DNA of 64,000 nt from Pleurodeles waltl (lineage: Eukaryota; Chordata; Amphibia; Caudata; Salamandridae). This document shows positions 1-12,052 of the stretch, one piece after another; positions within the stretch are counted from its first letter, which is position 1, and every line of letters begins with the position of its first letter. The notes below the pieces were generated by a model. The model was given only the letters and a program-made list of their open reading frames with translations, was not told the origin of the DNA and made no database searches. Made by a program: the position numbers and the translations under genes. The DNA lies in the NCBI RefSeq assembly GCF_031143425.1, contig NC_090438.1, forward strand, positions 773,275,138-773,339,137. Direction: 5' to 3'.

Positions 1-14
1 TTAGGTACCACCCA

Positions 15-1108
15 ATGCAGAGGAGGCAAGCACCCGTGTACAGACCCCTTGTGGACTTGGCTACACTGGAGGACAGGCACATCATAATCACCTATCATCT
101 GGACAGGGCCACAATCACAGACCTGTGTCCACAATTGGAGCCTGATCTGCTACCTGCTTTCCGCTGCACCACAGTAATACCCACTCTTGTGCAGGTACTC
201 TCAGTGCTCCATTTTCTGGCAACTGGCTATTTCCAGGTGACAGTGGGCTTGGCTGCAGGAATGTCACAGTTTTGCAAGGGGTTTGTCTGCTATGCTCAAA
301 CACATGTGCAGCTATATTGCGTTCCCCCAGGTAGATGATTTACTCACTGTGAAGGCTGGATTCTATGAGATGGGGCATATACCACATGTAAGTTGGGCCA
401 TTGAGGGGACCCATATTGCCTTAGTCTCCCCCAAGGCCAATGAACAGGTGTACAGGAATTGGAAGAGTTTCCACTCACTCAATGTCCAGATGGTGTGCCT
501 TGCTGACCAGTACATCTCTAATGTCACTGCCAAGTATCATGGATCAGTGCTTGATGCCTTTGTCCTGAGGAATAGCAGTGTCCCACATCTGATGGCACAA
601 CTACAGAGGCACAGAGTGTGGCTTATAGGTGAGCCTGAGTCACCACCCAATGTATGTCAGTGTATGCCTTCATGAGTCATACCCCATGACATTGTGCAGG
701 ACTAATGTGTGTCCCCCACTTCCTGCAGGTGATTCTGGCCACCCAAACCTGTCCTGGCTCCTGACCCCTGTAAGGAATCTGAGAACAGGGGCTGAAAATA
801 GGTACAATGATGCTCATGGATGTACTAGGAGGATTGTTGAAAGGACCTTCGGGCTCCTGAAGGCTAGGTTAAGGTGCCTCCATATGACAAGTGGATCCCT
901 ATGCTACTCCCCTGAGAAGGTCTGCAGGATTGTTGTTGTGTGCTGCATGTTGCACAATTTGGCCCTCAGACGGCATGTGCCCTCTCTGCAGGAGGAGGGG
1001 GGTGACAATGCAGCTGTGGCAGCAGTGGACACTGAGGACAGTGAGGAGGAGGAAGAGGAGGAAGATGTGGACAACAGGACACGTGTGATCCAGCAGTACT
1101 TCCAATGA
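15..1108 (+). pseudogene. HARBI1-like DDE transposase, copy A (frameshifted)
   Basis: Transposase of the PIF/Harbinger superfamily (DDE_Tnp_4 type), which in family members cuts and joins transposon ends together with a Myb-like partner. The N-terminal helical part runs to about 270. A frameshift near 270-283 moves the reading frame. The catalytic core then shows IEGTHIAL, where the family has D in place of this E, then LDAFVL (second Asp) and IVERTFGLLKAR (third residue, Glu), followed by the SPEKVCRIV and CCMLHNLAL blocks. An intron of 100 bp at 629-728 (gtgagc...tgcag) joins WLIG to GDSGHP exactly as in family members. The C-terminus ends in an acidic Glu-rich stretch. Asp to Glu at the first catalytic position plus the frameshift make it very probably inactive. 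Upstream exon(s) may lie before the window. Confidence 0.9.
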
Positions 1109-1573
1109 CACTCAGGTAAGACTGTTGAACTAAATATTTCTCAATTTTTGTGTTGTGCTGTGTGGCTGTGGCATTATGCTAGTCATTACCTTTGCATCCC
1201 ACCTGACTGTCACCTATGCGTAACCTTATTGCAGATGTTGCTGTGGTTACAACAGTGTACTGATGTGACGTGTACAGACTGCTGAGGGACATTTGTAGAA
1301 TGGTTCAACATGTAACTGGACATTTACACAGGTTCATGCAGTTCATAACAGTTTGATACATTGTACATTACCTTCAGATAAAGCACTATTACCCAAGTTG
1401 TGTCCAAGGGCGTTTATTAAGAATTGGTATACAATGCAAAGTGCAATAGAGTGGGGTGATGGTCTGTTTGTGGCACAGGTCCAGTTTACAAGGGGCCATA
1501 GGAAGGGGAGCAATGGCAGTTCAAAGTGGACAAGGTGACACAATGGACCACAAGGGGAACATTCTGGAGAGGT
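1109..1573. other. Spacer between convergent Harbinger genes, copy A
   Basis: AT-rich spacer between the 3' ends of transposase and Myb1. It contains a minus-strand AATAAA (read as tttatt at about 1411) fitting Myb1 termination. No further gene seen. Confidence 0.5.
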
Positions 1574-3127
1574 TCATTTCCTGGCGGTGGTTTTGGTCTT
1601 GGCAACTGTCTCCGGTGTCTGTCTGGGTCGCAGAGACCGTTTGCGGGGTGGTTCACCTTCTGCAGGGGAAGGGGGGCTGGTGGCCTGTGGGTCCTGTGGC
1701 AAGGCCTTCTGTCCACTAGCTGCAGCAGATGTGGAGGGTAGTCAGTACACTGGCTAGTGGAAGGGGCCCGCTGGTGTGCTGTATAGTCCCTCATGATGTT
1801 GGCCATATCACCCAGCACCCCTGCAATCGAGACCATGGTGGTGTTCAGGGCCTGCAATTCTTGCTTGATCTCCTGGTGGTTTTCCCCCTGCAGCCGCTGG
1901 TTCTCCTGCATGATGTTTATCACCTGACCCATCTTGTCCTGGGATTGTTTGTAATCCCCCAGGACATTACTAAGTGCCTCCTGGGCAATCGGTTCCCTGG
2001 GCCTGTCTGCCCTCTGGTGCACAGCTGTCCTCTTACCATCCCTGGCCCGCTGTGCCTGTGTCCCCTGAATGGTGTGCCCACTGCCACTGACCCCAGGACA
2101 CTCATTGTCTTGCCTGTGAGGGGTGGGATGGGGTCCCTGTACAGGTAGGCACACTACTGATTGATGCGTCCTGGGGACAGAGGTGTGGGGACGTTGGGTG
2201 GCTGCTGTGGTGTTGGATTCTGAGGGGGGAGGCTCTGTAGTGGACTGGGTGTGGGCTGGGGTAGCCGACTGACTAGTGGTCCCTGATGGGCCAGGGAGTT
2301 CATCCAGATCCAGAGCTCCAGAGTTGCTGTCATCACTGGGGGCATCTTCTGGTGGGGGACTGGGTAGCCGTGGCACCTCCATGCCGCTGAGAGTGGCTGG
2401 GGCACCTGTGGGGATGTAAGTGGTGTATTATGCTACATGCCTATGACATATTCTGCATAACTTGCTTCCCCTACATTATTGCTGTTGCCCTGCCACCTTA
2501 GTTGGTGTATAGTGTTGGATTGCGGGATTGTTAGTTCTCCATGCTGTGCATGCATTGGTGGTGGGTGTACATGCAGGGAAGGAAGGGATGTGCATGCAGT
2601 GGGTATTGCATGCAGGGCTTGGCATTTAGGTTTGTTAATTGTGGTGGTGCACTGTGTGGGATGGAGTGGGGTGATGGGAGTCAGGGTGAGGGGTCTAGAT
2701 GGCATGCAGGCATCAGGGGTGTGATAGGAAGTACATTTTGACTCACCAGTGTCCAGTCCTTTGGCCACTCCAGTGAGTCTCTCAGGATGCAGTATTGCCA
2801 AGACTTGCTCATCCCATGCTGTCAGCAGTGGGGAAGGAGGTAGGGGGGTCCATCGCTAGTCCTCCAGATGGTTAGCTGGTGGTTTGCTGCAATGGAACGC
2901 ACCTTCCCCGGTACGTTGTTCCACCTCTTCCTTATGTCGTCCCTTGTGTGTGGATTTAGTCCCACAGCGTTCACCCTGTCCTCGACCCTCCGCCATAGCT
3001 CCATCTTCCTGGCAATGGATATCTGCTGGACCTGTGCTCCAAACAGCTGTGGCTCTACCCTGACTGTTTCCCCAACCATGACCTGCAACTTCTCAATGGT
3101 AAAACAGGGGTGCCTTTGGGGGGACAT
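1574..3127 (-). pseudogene. Harbinger Myb/SANT-like protein 1 (Myb1), copy A
   Basis: Myb-like accessory protein of the transposon, expected to bind DNA and assist the transposase. Exon 1 (3127 to about 2747) begins MSPQRHPCFT and holds a trihelix/Myb-SANT-like domain with the motifs VEPQLFGAQVQQ, RVNAVG and IRKRWNN..GKVRS. A frameshift near 2840 is needed to reach the donor ACTG|gtgagt. Exon 2 (2405 to 1574, acceptor ccccacag) has a Pro/Ser/Asp-rich stretch, then a probable coiled coil (LGDYKQSQDKMGQVINIMQ onwards, rich in Gln and Asn), and after another frameshift near 1735 a basic C-terminus with KRSLRPRQ ending at the stop at 1574-1576. It converges with the transposase. A reverse-complement AATAAA (tttatt) lies at about 1411-1416 beyond the stop. 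Confidence 0.8.
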
Positions 3128-3302
3128 GGGTGTTGTGTGGTGTGTGTAGGTTGTGCAGAGGGTGAGGTGTGATGTGGTGAGGTGTGTGGTGTGTGGTGCA
3201 TGTGGGATGAATAGGTAGTTGTGATATGTGTGTGCAGTTTTTCTTGTGTTAGCGTTGCTAAGTGTATCCGTCTTGTCATGTTAGCAATGGATTGTGGGTA
3301 AT

Positions 3303-3319
3303 ATGGGTATGCGTTTTAT
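3303..3319. repeat. Target-site duplication of the L1, left copy
   Basis: ATGGGTATGCGTTTTAT next to the L1 tail; 15 of 17 bases match the copy at 10226-10242. Confidence 0.85.
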
Positions 3320-4081
3320 TTTTTTTGCTTGAATCTTTTTATTGTTAAATTTTGTTATCATCAACAAAGTGTTACAATAAAATTGTGTTTTTTTTATAAT
3401 GCCACACTCGCGCGCTATCCAGATACCTTGCATGTCTCCTGAAATTCACTCCTCCAGTTTGTAAAACATTGCCCTCAGTAAAAAAAAAAGGCTAGTAATA
3501 GTTGCGAGTTCCGTATCATAACTGGGAGTGCCTGAGTGGCCTGCAGTCATTGGGATCAGATACATTGAGTGGCTGTCTACTTAGGCTCAATAACATATAC
3601 TTGCATAGCTAGTATCTACATTTCTTAGTTGTGGTATAGGCAGTATGTCCATTGACTCATTTATAAATGTGGATTCAAGATTAATAATAAACAGAACAAT
3701 GTAATGCAAAGAAAGGGTAATACAACTAAACATGGAGCCCAAATCAATCAACCCCCAAGCGTAAGGATCTATCCATTATAACTACACAAATTACTTTATG
3801 TTCAAGATTTAGCTTGTGTCTAGATATAAATTGCCACTGACAAATTGACCAGGAACAGTGTATGGGAATATACGAGATAGTAAGAATACCAGTGTTGTTT
3901 TCAACATGTTAAGAGACTATTCCTGTGGTGCTGCTGTAACTGGTTGACCTGTTATATTAGAGTCTGCATCTGTGTCTGGAGCACGCAAAAGTACCAGCAT
4001 TGTATCCCAGCTGACAGATAGGGGATATTTACGTAGGCCTAGTGTATCCTCGTGCCTCAGCGTCACCCCCTCAGCCTCCGC
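3320..4081 (-). other. L1 3' UTR and A-rich tail
   Basis: Region after the ORF2 stop on the minus strand. At the end it is T-rich on the + strand (ttttttt runs at 3319-3326, 3388-3396), i.e. A-rich on the element strand. No coding potential seen. Confidence 0.7.
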
Positions 4082-7000
4082 CTATGTCAGAAAAGAGTGC
4101 TTCCAAGCCAACACAGATGGTGGTTCAGTAGCTTTCCATCTCTGGGTGATCAAACGTTTGGCTGTTAGAAGCCCAAGGTCCAGAAATTTAGTGGAAGCTT
4201 TGTGGTTTTTGTTTCTGGGAAATAGGCCGAGGATACAGGCTTCCCACTTGTGTAGCAGCGGATGTGATGTATATGTCGATAGACACGCTGTGACTGTGCT
4301 CCAGTAGGTACATAAGGAAGGACAGGACCAGAACATGTGGAGAATGTACGCGTCTACTTGCTTACAGCGGGTGGCAGGCCGCATCAACATGGTTAAAATA
4401 TCTATTAATGTGAGCCAGAGTGAAGTATGCTCTATGGATAATATAAAATTGAATGAGGTGGAATCTACAATTGCGGGGGATAGTTGTATGACTGGACAGG
4501 GCTGATTACCACATTGCATCTGTAAAAGGATCATTGGAGTCGCCTTCCCAAGCAGTGCGCAGCGCATTGTGAGCATGCTGTGTATGTGTTCTGAGCGTGT
4601 CTGTGAACCATCTAATCAGGTGTCTGCCCTGTCCCATAACCTGTATATTTTGTATTAGTAAATGAGTTAGGGGTGCAGTTGTCAGGTCTCCCCAGTTACT
4701 CAATAATGCCCTCATCAATGAATTGTATAGCAAGAATTGTCCTGACACGAGGCCCGTCTCAGCCACCAGTGCATTAAATGGGGTCAGTTTGTTATCACTA
4801 TAGAGATCGCCTTGCATGCCAGGGTCTAAGCTCGCTAGCAGACGTGACTCCAGGACCGCGTGGTGTACCAGGTAGTACCAATGCCGGAGCAAAGGGATGG
4901 TTCTCTTCATAAGATTTAAGCATCTACGGTAACATCGATAGGCCACATTTAGCGAGAGTACTTCAGGTGGTGTCGAAATTGTGAGTGGATGGAAAATGTG
5001 TGCTAGTTGCACAAGTGTCCACGGCTTGGAAGTGGTTGCCTTATCGGAAAGCTGAAGTTCTGCCAGCCATCGGGCCACCCATTGAATTTGCGAGGCCAAA
5101 TAGTAATGTTCCAAGTTCGGCACCGAAAGGCCGCCCTGAGGTAAAGGCAAATAAAGTTTTTTCAATGCCACTCTGCAACAGCACTTGTTCCAGATAAATT
5201 CCCTTATTTTGGGTTCTAGATCTAAAAAAAAACTGGTCGGGACATAGTATGGAAGGTTAGAAAAGTAGTACAGTATGCGTGGGAGCACTATCATCTTCAA
5301 GAGGGCAATTTTTCCTGCTACTGAGAGTGGCAGTGATTGCCAGAAGGCTATTTGGGAGCGGATGGATGTCACTGCCCTTCTAAGATTCCCATTATGTGTC
5401 TTCACTTCGGTGGTATGTTTGTATACCTAGATATCGGAATGTCCTTGGCTGCCAAAGGACACTAACACCTGAAAGGCACAGGTCTGGGTTCGGGAGTGCT
5501 GGGTCGAAGGGGAAAAGGAATGATTTTGGCCAGATGACTCGCAGACCAGAGAAAGTGGCAAAGTGTTGTAGGATAGTCCTGACCACCGGAGGGATGTTAT
5601 CAATGTCTCTGAAATACAACAGTAGGTCGTCAGCATACAGTGATATGATGTGTGGGCAGTCACCTATTAGGATGCTCCAAACCACACCCCTTCCGCGAAG
5701 CTCCGATGCCAGCGGTTCCATTGCTAGGGAGAACTGCAACGGAGAAAGAGGGCAGCCCTGTTGTGTGCCCCTGCCCTCTTCAAGTGGACCAGAAATGTTT
5801 CCACCCACCTTGACCCGAATCCTAGGGCGGGTGTATAATAGTTTCACCATCTGCAAAAAATAGGGACCAAGGGCAAAACGTTGCAAAGATTCAAATAGGT
5901 AAGGCCATTCCAAGGAGCCAAAGGCTTTCTCCAAATCAAGTACCAGGCACCCGCTCTAGGCCAGTGCAGTGTTGAATATCTCATGATCCGAAATAGACAT
6001 CTGATGTTATGAGAGGTGTCTCGCGGGGGTACCAATCCGTTCTGGTCAGGGGGAACCAGCTGTGGAACCAAGGGCGCCAACCGGGTCGCCAGGTCTTTGG
6101 CGAGGATTTGTAATCAGTATTAAGCATCGGCAACAGTCTGTAAGAGCCGAGCTCCGACAGGTCTCTGCCAGGTTTGGGAAGCGCCACCAGCAGTGCTTCT
6201 CTTTGCGATGCCGACAGGGAAGCCCCCTGTATGAATTCCTCGTAGAGGCGGAGGAGGTGAGGAGCAAGTGTTGAAGAAAAGGTCTTGTAAAAGTCAGCTG
6301 GCAAATCATCTGGCCCTGGGGTCCTACCCGCAGTTAGGGCATGGATACTGTCCTTGACCTCGGAGAGCGTCAGGGGTTCCTCCAGTTTTTCCCACTGGTT
6401 GTCAGTCAGGCAGGGCATTGAGGATAAAAAGTCGTCATAGGCCGGCTGGTCCGCCATTGCAGTAGAGCTGTAGAGTGCCTCGTAATATTTCGTAAGCTCG
6501 GAGTAGATTTCCGAGGGAGTATGAAGCACATTCCCAGTCGTTGAGCAGAGTTCCATGATATGGCTATGGTCAGGCTGACAATATCTGTGCCGTATCTGTA
6601 GGGTGCTGAGTAGCATACTGTTCGTGTTGCATCAGAGTTCTTTCAACCCTTGTGAGATTGCTCTTAATAGTGTATGCAAATTCCATTGCGTACCCATACA
6701 GTGGCCTCTAATGAAGGCTTTAAATGCTTCCCATTCGATCAAGCCGTAGGATGCCGTGCATGTGTTATGTTCGAAATATTCAGGGACCGCTCCATCCAGT
6801 GACGTCCTAAATGCCTCATCCTCCAATAACTCAGGTCGCAGCCTCCAGGTAGGAACACGTGAGGGAGAGATGTCCCATCCCAATCGCAGAAATTGTGGGT
6901 TGTGGTCTGAGTGAGTACGCCCCAAGTAGTCGGTATCTAGCACTGCAGGATATAGATTAGTTGTACACAGCATTCTATCAAGGTGAACATGCAATTGATG

Positions 7001-7524
7001 CGGAGCAGAGTAATATGAATAGGCTCTATCCATGGTAGGAGCAGTAGGCAATGGGGGAAGGATCAGTCCAAATAATGATCCAGTACACTATTAAAGTCAC
7101 CTCCTAATAACCAAGGATACTCACTCCAACGTGAAAGCTGGCTAGATAACGAGTGGAGGAAGGAGGTCTGACCCGTGTTCGGTGCATATATGGAGCCCAT
7201 CACCAGGGCTCCGCCTGCATGTCGTCCGCACATCAGGGCATAGCACCCCTGTTCGTCAATAATTTGTTCTTCTGCCACAAAGGGAGTGCCCGGTCTGATC
7301 CAAATAAAGGCTCCTCTGGCATAGAAAGAATAACCTGTTGCATAGAGTTGTCCTCTCCATCGTCGCTGCAATCTGGTCACTTCAGAGGGCGTGAGATGTG
7401 TTTCCTGCAAAAGGGCTATGTGTATTGAGTGTCTTTTAAGATAGGAATATATGGAATAGCAATAGCTGTGTGCTGGCGTATGTATGCTTCGCACATTCCA
7501 CGTAAGGACTGTAAGGGGGTTCAT
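4082..7524 (-). pseudogene. L1 ORF2: endonuclease and reverse transcriptase (frameshifted)
   Basis: ORF2 of an L1-type LINE, which nicks target DNA and copies its RNA into the cut. The endonuclease starts MNPLTVLTWNVRSIHTP (7524), with the catalytic LLQETHLT, GGDFNSVLD and THSDHNP motifs down to about 6900. The reverse transcriptase (about 6300-5400) shows GRTPGPDDLPADFYK, LPKPGRDLSELGSYR, LDLEKAF, GTQQGCPLSPLQFSLAMEPLA and the active site YADDLLLY near 5630. A C-terminal region of about 300 residues follows (5405-4506). Fragments lie in different frames, with breaks near 7057, 5960, 5400 and 4540, so it is a pseudogene. The frames together give about 1,150 codons, close to the usual L1 ORF2 size. 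Confidence 0.9.
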
Positions 7525-8059
7525 GGTGGGTCATCATGACAATAACGTCTAACCAGCTGGTCGCCATGAATGGGGGAGATTGTGTTGCCTGCGGCAGAGC
7601 TCCGGCAGGTCGGCAGGCAGAGAGGTTCTAGACTCCATTCTAGAATACCATTAGAGCAGAGGGACAACTGGTATCTGCCCAAACTAAGCAACTCGTAGAG
7701 TTAACAGAACAGGTGTGAGCAATAGGTCCTAATAGGAGAATGGGGTAGGCAAGTCGAGGTGTGTGCAATTGTAGATTAGGGCAGTTTCCCGGCCAAAAAT
7801 AAACGCAGAGGGCCAATGGCAGCAGAGTATAATTGTGCGTGAGGAAAATAGGGGGTGAGGCACCACGCAAGGAGCCGCCTCCAGTGTTCGGGGACGCCAA
7901 AGGCAGTACCGCTGCAGCCAGCTCCCCCATCAGGCCGCAGGAGGAACAGCATGGACACCACTCCTTCAGACAAAGACTGCAACAGTTGGGGAGTTCCCAA
8001 GTTTCCCATGTGGTACCGCTATGTGGTGAAAGTCATCAGGCATGGGCGATATGGTAACG

Positions 8060-9191
8060 TTAGAGTAAGTCATTTGCTGTCTGTGGTGTCACCTCCAGAT
8101 GAGCTGAGGATCCTACTTCAGGTGAGGTCTTGAGAGAGGAAAGATCCTCTCTATTAGACTGTGAGAGTTCTGCCTCCACCTCCGAGACGACCAGGAGTGC
8201 ATTAATGGCTGCTGCAGATTTCAGCACACAGCAACGCTCCTGTTTATATTTGTTCCAGATCGGGAACATGCTTCACTTCCCTCGGGGCATCCGCTCGATT
8301 TCTGCAACCTCTTCTTTTGCGGGAGTGGTGACCTTGCATTGTTGGTGATTCTGTTTCTGTGTCCCGCCTGCTGATGCGGTTCGTGGACTCCAGCCACTCC
8401 CAGGCTGCCGCTGGTGTGGTAAAAAAGTATGTCTTGCACTCGGTTGCTATTCGAAGCCTAGCTGGAAATAGGAGGGAGTATGATAGATTAAGAGTGCGGA
8501 GTTTACGTTTTAAAGGCATAAATAAGGCACGTTTCCTCTGTACAGCAATCGTATAATCTGGAAACAGCACGGCCTGGGAATTATCTACTTGGAATGAAGG
8601 TAGTGATCTGACTACACGGAGGATAATGTCTCTGTCTGCATAATGAAGTAGACAGAGCAGGAAGGGACTTAGGCCAGCTCCCGGTGGGTGCGCCCTGATA
8701 GGGACTCTGTGGGCTCGTTCCACTGAAAAGAAAGGGGTCAGTGAGCCCTCCGGCACCAGTTCACAAAACCAGGATTCAGATTAGGCGACCGCATCCAGGC
8801 CCTCCACACCCTCCGGAAGGCCTGTAACTCAAATAATATTCTTTCTGGTGCGACCCTCAGCATCCTCAACGCAATGCTCCAGCATGCCTATCCGGTCCAG
8901 TGCGTCCTGTAGTGAAGACTCCAATCGAGACGTCTTAGATGAAAGATCATTAAGCTTGTCCTCCAGTGTGCGCGTTTTGTCTGCCAGCTTGCGGTGGTCC
9001 GCATGGAGCGAGGTAAGGTCGCTGGCCACCTTGTCAATGATACCCTCTAGTGAAGTGCAGCCTTGTTCCAGAGAGGTACCTATGCGTTCCACTGCTGCCA
9101 GTACAGCATCCAACTTGTGAATGTCTAGGTGTAGCGCCTCCAATAGTGGCCTAGCTCCAGTCCTGGAGCGTAGGCAGCCTGCACCCGCCAT
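8060..9191 (-). pseudogene. L1 ORF1 protein (coiled coil, RRM, C-terminal domain)
   Basis: RNA-binding chaperone of L1, which forms trimers on the element RNA. From MAGAGCLRSRTG at 9191, about 90 residues of heptad-like coiled coil follow (LADKTRTLEDKLNDLSSKTS). Then come the RRM start with RRKNI-like RTRKNII, LPEGVEG, and the conserved ERAHRVP and PFLLCLLHYADRDIILR blocks, then a C-terminal domain with FPDYT. Stops near 8828 and 8760 and a frameshift near 8250 break it. I start at 9191 because the sequence upstream reads like UTR. The length of about 370 codons fits the family. Confidence 0.85.
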
Positions 9192-10225
9192 CTCTATACC
9201 AAGAAAGACTGTGTGGGGTGGTGCAGGGTGTTGCCTCAGATGCCAGTCAGGTCCCAGATAGCATGGGCAGGGCCCGCTTGCATGCACCGTCTGGTGAAGT
9301 AGGCATGGCAGCACGCGCAGGCCCCTCTTCCGATGCGCCCACACCGCCAAGGAGGACAAATCATAAGTGTTCCTGTAGTAGATGGCCAGGGCGGCCGGGT
9401 TGGTCGGCACATTTGGGTGTGCCCCAGAGGGGGGCGATCAGGTAAAGAAGAGGTACTTCCCTTTTCTCTGGGCTCGCAAATGACAGCGGGCAGACACTGG
9501 CTCCGAGAAGGGGCCCCTCTGTAATAATTGCAGCTGTCACCTGTAGTTGATTTCAAGTCCGTGAACGACAAGAGCAGAAACGGGATAGGCCTGCTTGCAT
9601 GTGCATCAGGGCTGGTAGAGTGCAGCAACTCGAGCAGCCTCTCCCCTCACCACAATACTGCCACAAGTGAGACTCTTGGTGGGCATTCCAGGGGCAAACA
9701 GTCACAGTGCTCGATTGCGCCAGTGCCCACTAATTGCCCCAAGAGGCTCAGCCAAATCAGAAGGTGTCACTGTTCATTCCCAGCACCCCACTGGCCACCA
9801 TGCCCAACCTTAGGTTCACCGTCTGCCGCAGGAGACCAGCGATGAGAAGAGGTGTGTCATTACCTTCCATCCGGCTCAGCGTTTAAATGTTGCAGTCGCT
9901 GCTCGCCCGCAACAAGAATCGCTCATCCTATCCAATCCGGGTATGGCCGCGGATTTCCTCCTCATCAGGGCCTGTTCCTCCGGGCGCCACCAGGCAGGCC
10001 ACTCCCAGCAGCATGTCTCTCGGCCGGTGGTCCTGACGGGGTCCTCGATGCTCCCACAGTCACCGCGAGCAGAACAACCCACTCTCAGGGAGCTCTGCCC
10101 GACGGTGCGCGAGTCGGCTGCCGGTCATCGGCCCCCATTGCCGTGTTTCTTACGGATAATCCGGGGTTAGCTGTGGAGCTCGACTAGATCACGCTAACCA
10201 TCTTGGCTCACCGGCCACGCCCCGC
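9192..10225 (-). promoter_or_regulatory. L1 5' UTR with presumed internal promoter
   Basis: About 1 kb of GC-rich sequence upstream of ORF1 on the minus strand, ending at the right target duplication. LINE 5' UTRs hold internal promoters, but I see no defined core element here. Confidence 0.55.
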
Positions 10226-10242
10226 ATGGGTGTGTGTTTTAT
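10226..10242. repeat. Target-site duplication of the L1, right copy
   Basis: ATGGGTGTGTGTTTTAT next to the L1 5' end; differs from the left copy at two positions, which suggests substantial age. Confidence 0.85.
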
Positions 10243-10654
10243 AGTGCTGTTGGTGGGTGTGTGTATTTGTGTCAGGTGTGGGTTTTTTGTTCTGGTCAAT
10301 GTTGTCTTATTTTGTATTTCGGTGGCCTTATCCGCCGTGGCAGTGTTTACTGCAGTTGAATGTCCACTGTGGTGATTCGTGGGTCATTGTTTGGAGTGTG
10401 TAGTATTGGTGACGTAACTGTATGGGTGGTAGTTCTGACAGTTTATCATGTTCAGTGGGTCTGGCGGATTTATGGGTTTGGCTGTTTTCTGTCGGTTTTG
10501 CCTGTATGTGTCATAATCTGGCAGACGGATGTTCACCTCTGTGGCGGTATGTTGGTAGCAGTCACCCGGCTGTATTCGGAATTTACCTCCAAAAGGCCTT
10601 ATTCTTTTTAGTTGTAGTGCAAAGAGTTTACAACTGAGCTGTGACGTGTGCTTT

Positions 10655-10715
10655 TAATTGTAATTGTATTTATATAGCACTTACTATCCCTGAGGAGGTG
10701 TTGAAGGGACAGTTA
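10655..10715 (-). repeat. L2/SINE-like 3' tail fragment
   Basis: The stretch tatttatatagcacttact, ctgaggaggtgttgaag is the reverse complement, with differences, of the L2 3' end at about 24975-25025 (cttcgacgcctcgtcagggg, agtaagcgctatataaata). A short orphan tail of such an element. The rest of 10602-10946 shows nothing I recognise. Confidence 0.6.
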
Positions 10716-10949
10716 TGGAAATAAAAAAATGTATAATGTCCGGTCTGGGTATTACTAAAAACAATATTTTGGAAGCAGCAGTTTATCATAAAACGTGTTG
10801 CACATTTTGTAGCAGTCTATCTTATACTGTGTGTGATGCAAGTATAAAAAATTGCCTCACATATTCACAGTGCTTTTTGTCACAGGCCGTGACCTTGTAG
10901 TGCTAACTATACACAGGCCACTATTCTCCACTGCACCAACTAAGATTTA

Positions 10950-12049
10950 GGGGGTCATTTTGACCCAGGGTAAATGTGGCGGTCCCACTACCAACAGGCT
11001 GGTGGTGCAGACCGCCACATTATGAGTGTTGCGGGTTGGGCTCTGCCAACCCGCCACATCTTCACTCATACTGCCATGGCGGTCGGAACCGCCAGGCCGG
11101 AGATGATCATCTCTGACCTGGCGGTCCACAGAAGACCACTGGCAGTATTAGGAGCTGGCTTTCCACCATGGTTTCCGTGGTGGTAGCACCGCCATGAAAA
11201 CCATGGTAGAAAGGCTACCAGTGACAAGGAATTTCTTCCCTGTCACCAGTATATACCCCCCAGCAAGCACTAGACACCCCCACCCTATCCCCCTTCCGCC
11301 ACAGTGCCCCCCTCCCACACACACCTTCAGCCACAGCACCCCCACAGACATGCACACAGACACCCACATGCACCACGCATACACCCATTCACCTACACTT
11401 ACATACAAACATCCACTCACACGCATCCATACACGCATTCCCAACATCCATACACGCATTCACAACATTCATACACGCATTCACAACTACAGTCATACAC
11501 GCATTCACAACAACAGTCATACACACATTCAGAACAACATCCATACATTCATTCAAGCTTGCATACTTACACCGATCCAAACATGCATACTCACACACAT
11601 ACACACTTACATGCAGACACGCACTCACTATAACATTCAGACATGCATACAACTACGCATTCACACATTTATGCACACACGCACACATCACACACTCATA
11701 CACGCACAGACAACACCCCCCACCCTCCTCCCCTGTCGGCCGATCACCTTACCTGTTCTGGGGAGAAGGCCGTCCGGCAGGGAACGGAAAGGGGTGCTTC
11801 CACTGCTGGCATTGCCCCGCCAGCAGGACATCACCCGGCCGTATTATGGCCCATAATATGGCAGGTGGTGTCCAACTGGCAGGGCCTCCGCCAGCCCGCA
11901 CGACTACTGCTGGTTTTACGCCCAAAGTATGGTGGAAATCCGGCAGAACCTGTGATATCGTGGGCGGGAGACCACCATCACTGGCGGCCTCCTGGCACCT
12001 GTGGCTTTGGTGGTCTTCATGGAAGACCGCCAAAGTCGTAATGAGGGCC
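10950..12049. mobile_element. Harbinger-type MITE with internal minisatellite
   Basis: Ends are GGGGGTCATTTTGACCC (left) and, reversed, GGCCCTCATTACGACTTTGG (right), followed inward by GGCGGT-rich arms. It is flanked by TTA at 10947-10949 and 12050-12052, the typical Harbinger target duplication. It has no coding capacity. GC-rich arms surround a CA-rich minisatellite. Same terminal motif as the MITEs at 27205 and 46179. Confidence 0.85.
11300..11710. repeat. CA-rich minisatellite inside a MITE
   Basis: Variable repeats around CATACACGCATTCACAAC and similar units. Open frames here are a by-product of the repeat (His/Thr-rich). Confidence 0.8.
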
Positions 12050-12052
12050 TTA

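Larger units (their letters stand above)
3320..10225 (-). mobile_element. L1-clade LINE, nearly full length, decayed
   Basis: Non-LTR retrotransposon of L1 type on the minus strand: 5' UTR (about 10225-9192), ORF1 (9191-8060), ORF2 with apurinic-type endonuclease and reverse transcriptase (7524-4082), 3' UTR and A-rich tail (4081-3320). It lies between two copies of a 17-bp sequence (3303-3319 and 10226-10242), so the insertion of about 6.9 kb is complete. It landed in Harbinger copy A. ORF2 is broken by several frameshifts. Confidence 0.9.
1..10598 (-). mobile_element. PIF/Harbinger transposon, copy A, incomplete and split by an L1
   Basis: Harbinger DNA transposon seen at 1-3319 and 10243-10598; 3320-10242 is an inserted L1 plus one copy of its target duplication. 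It carries a transposase on + and a Myb-like gene (Myb1) on -, facing each other. The terminal part reads GGCC followed by TTA at 10599-10601, as expected for a Harbinger end with a 3-bp TTA target duplication. Without the L1, the distance from the Myb1 start (3127) to this end is about 550 bp, close to the ~600 bp in copies B and C. I call the strand minus because Myb1 leads the element in B and C. The other end, where Myb2 should lie, is before base 1. Confidence 0.8.

Noticed and set aside
11194..11856. 220-codon frame rich in His and Thr as a gene
   Set aside because: It covers the CA-rich minisatellite in the MITE at 10950-12049.
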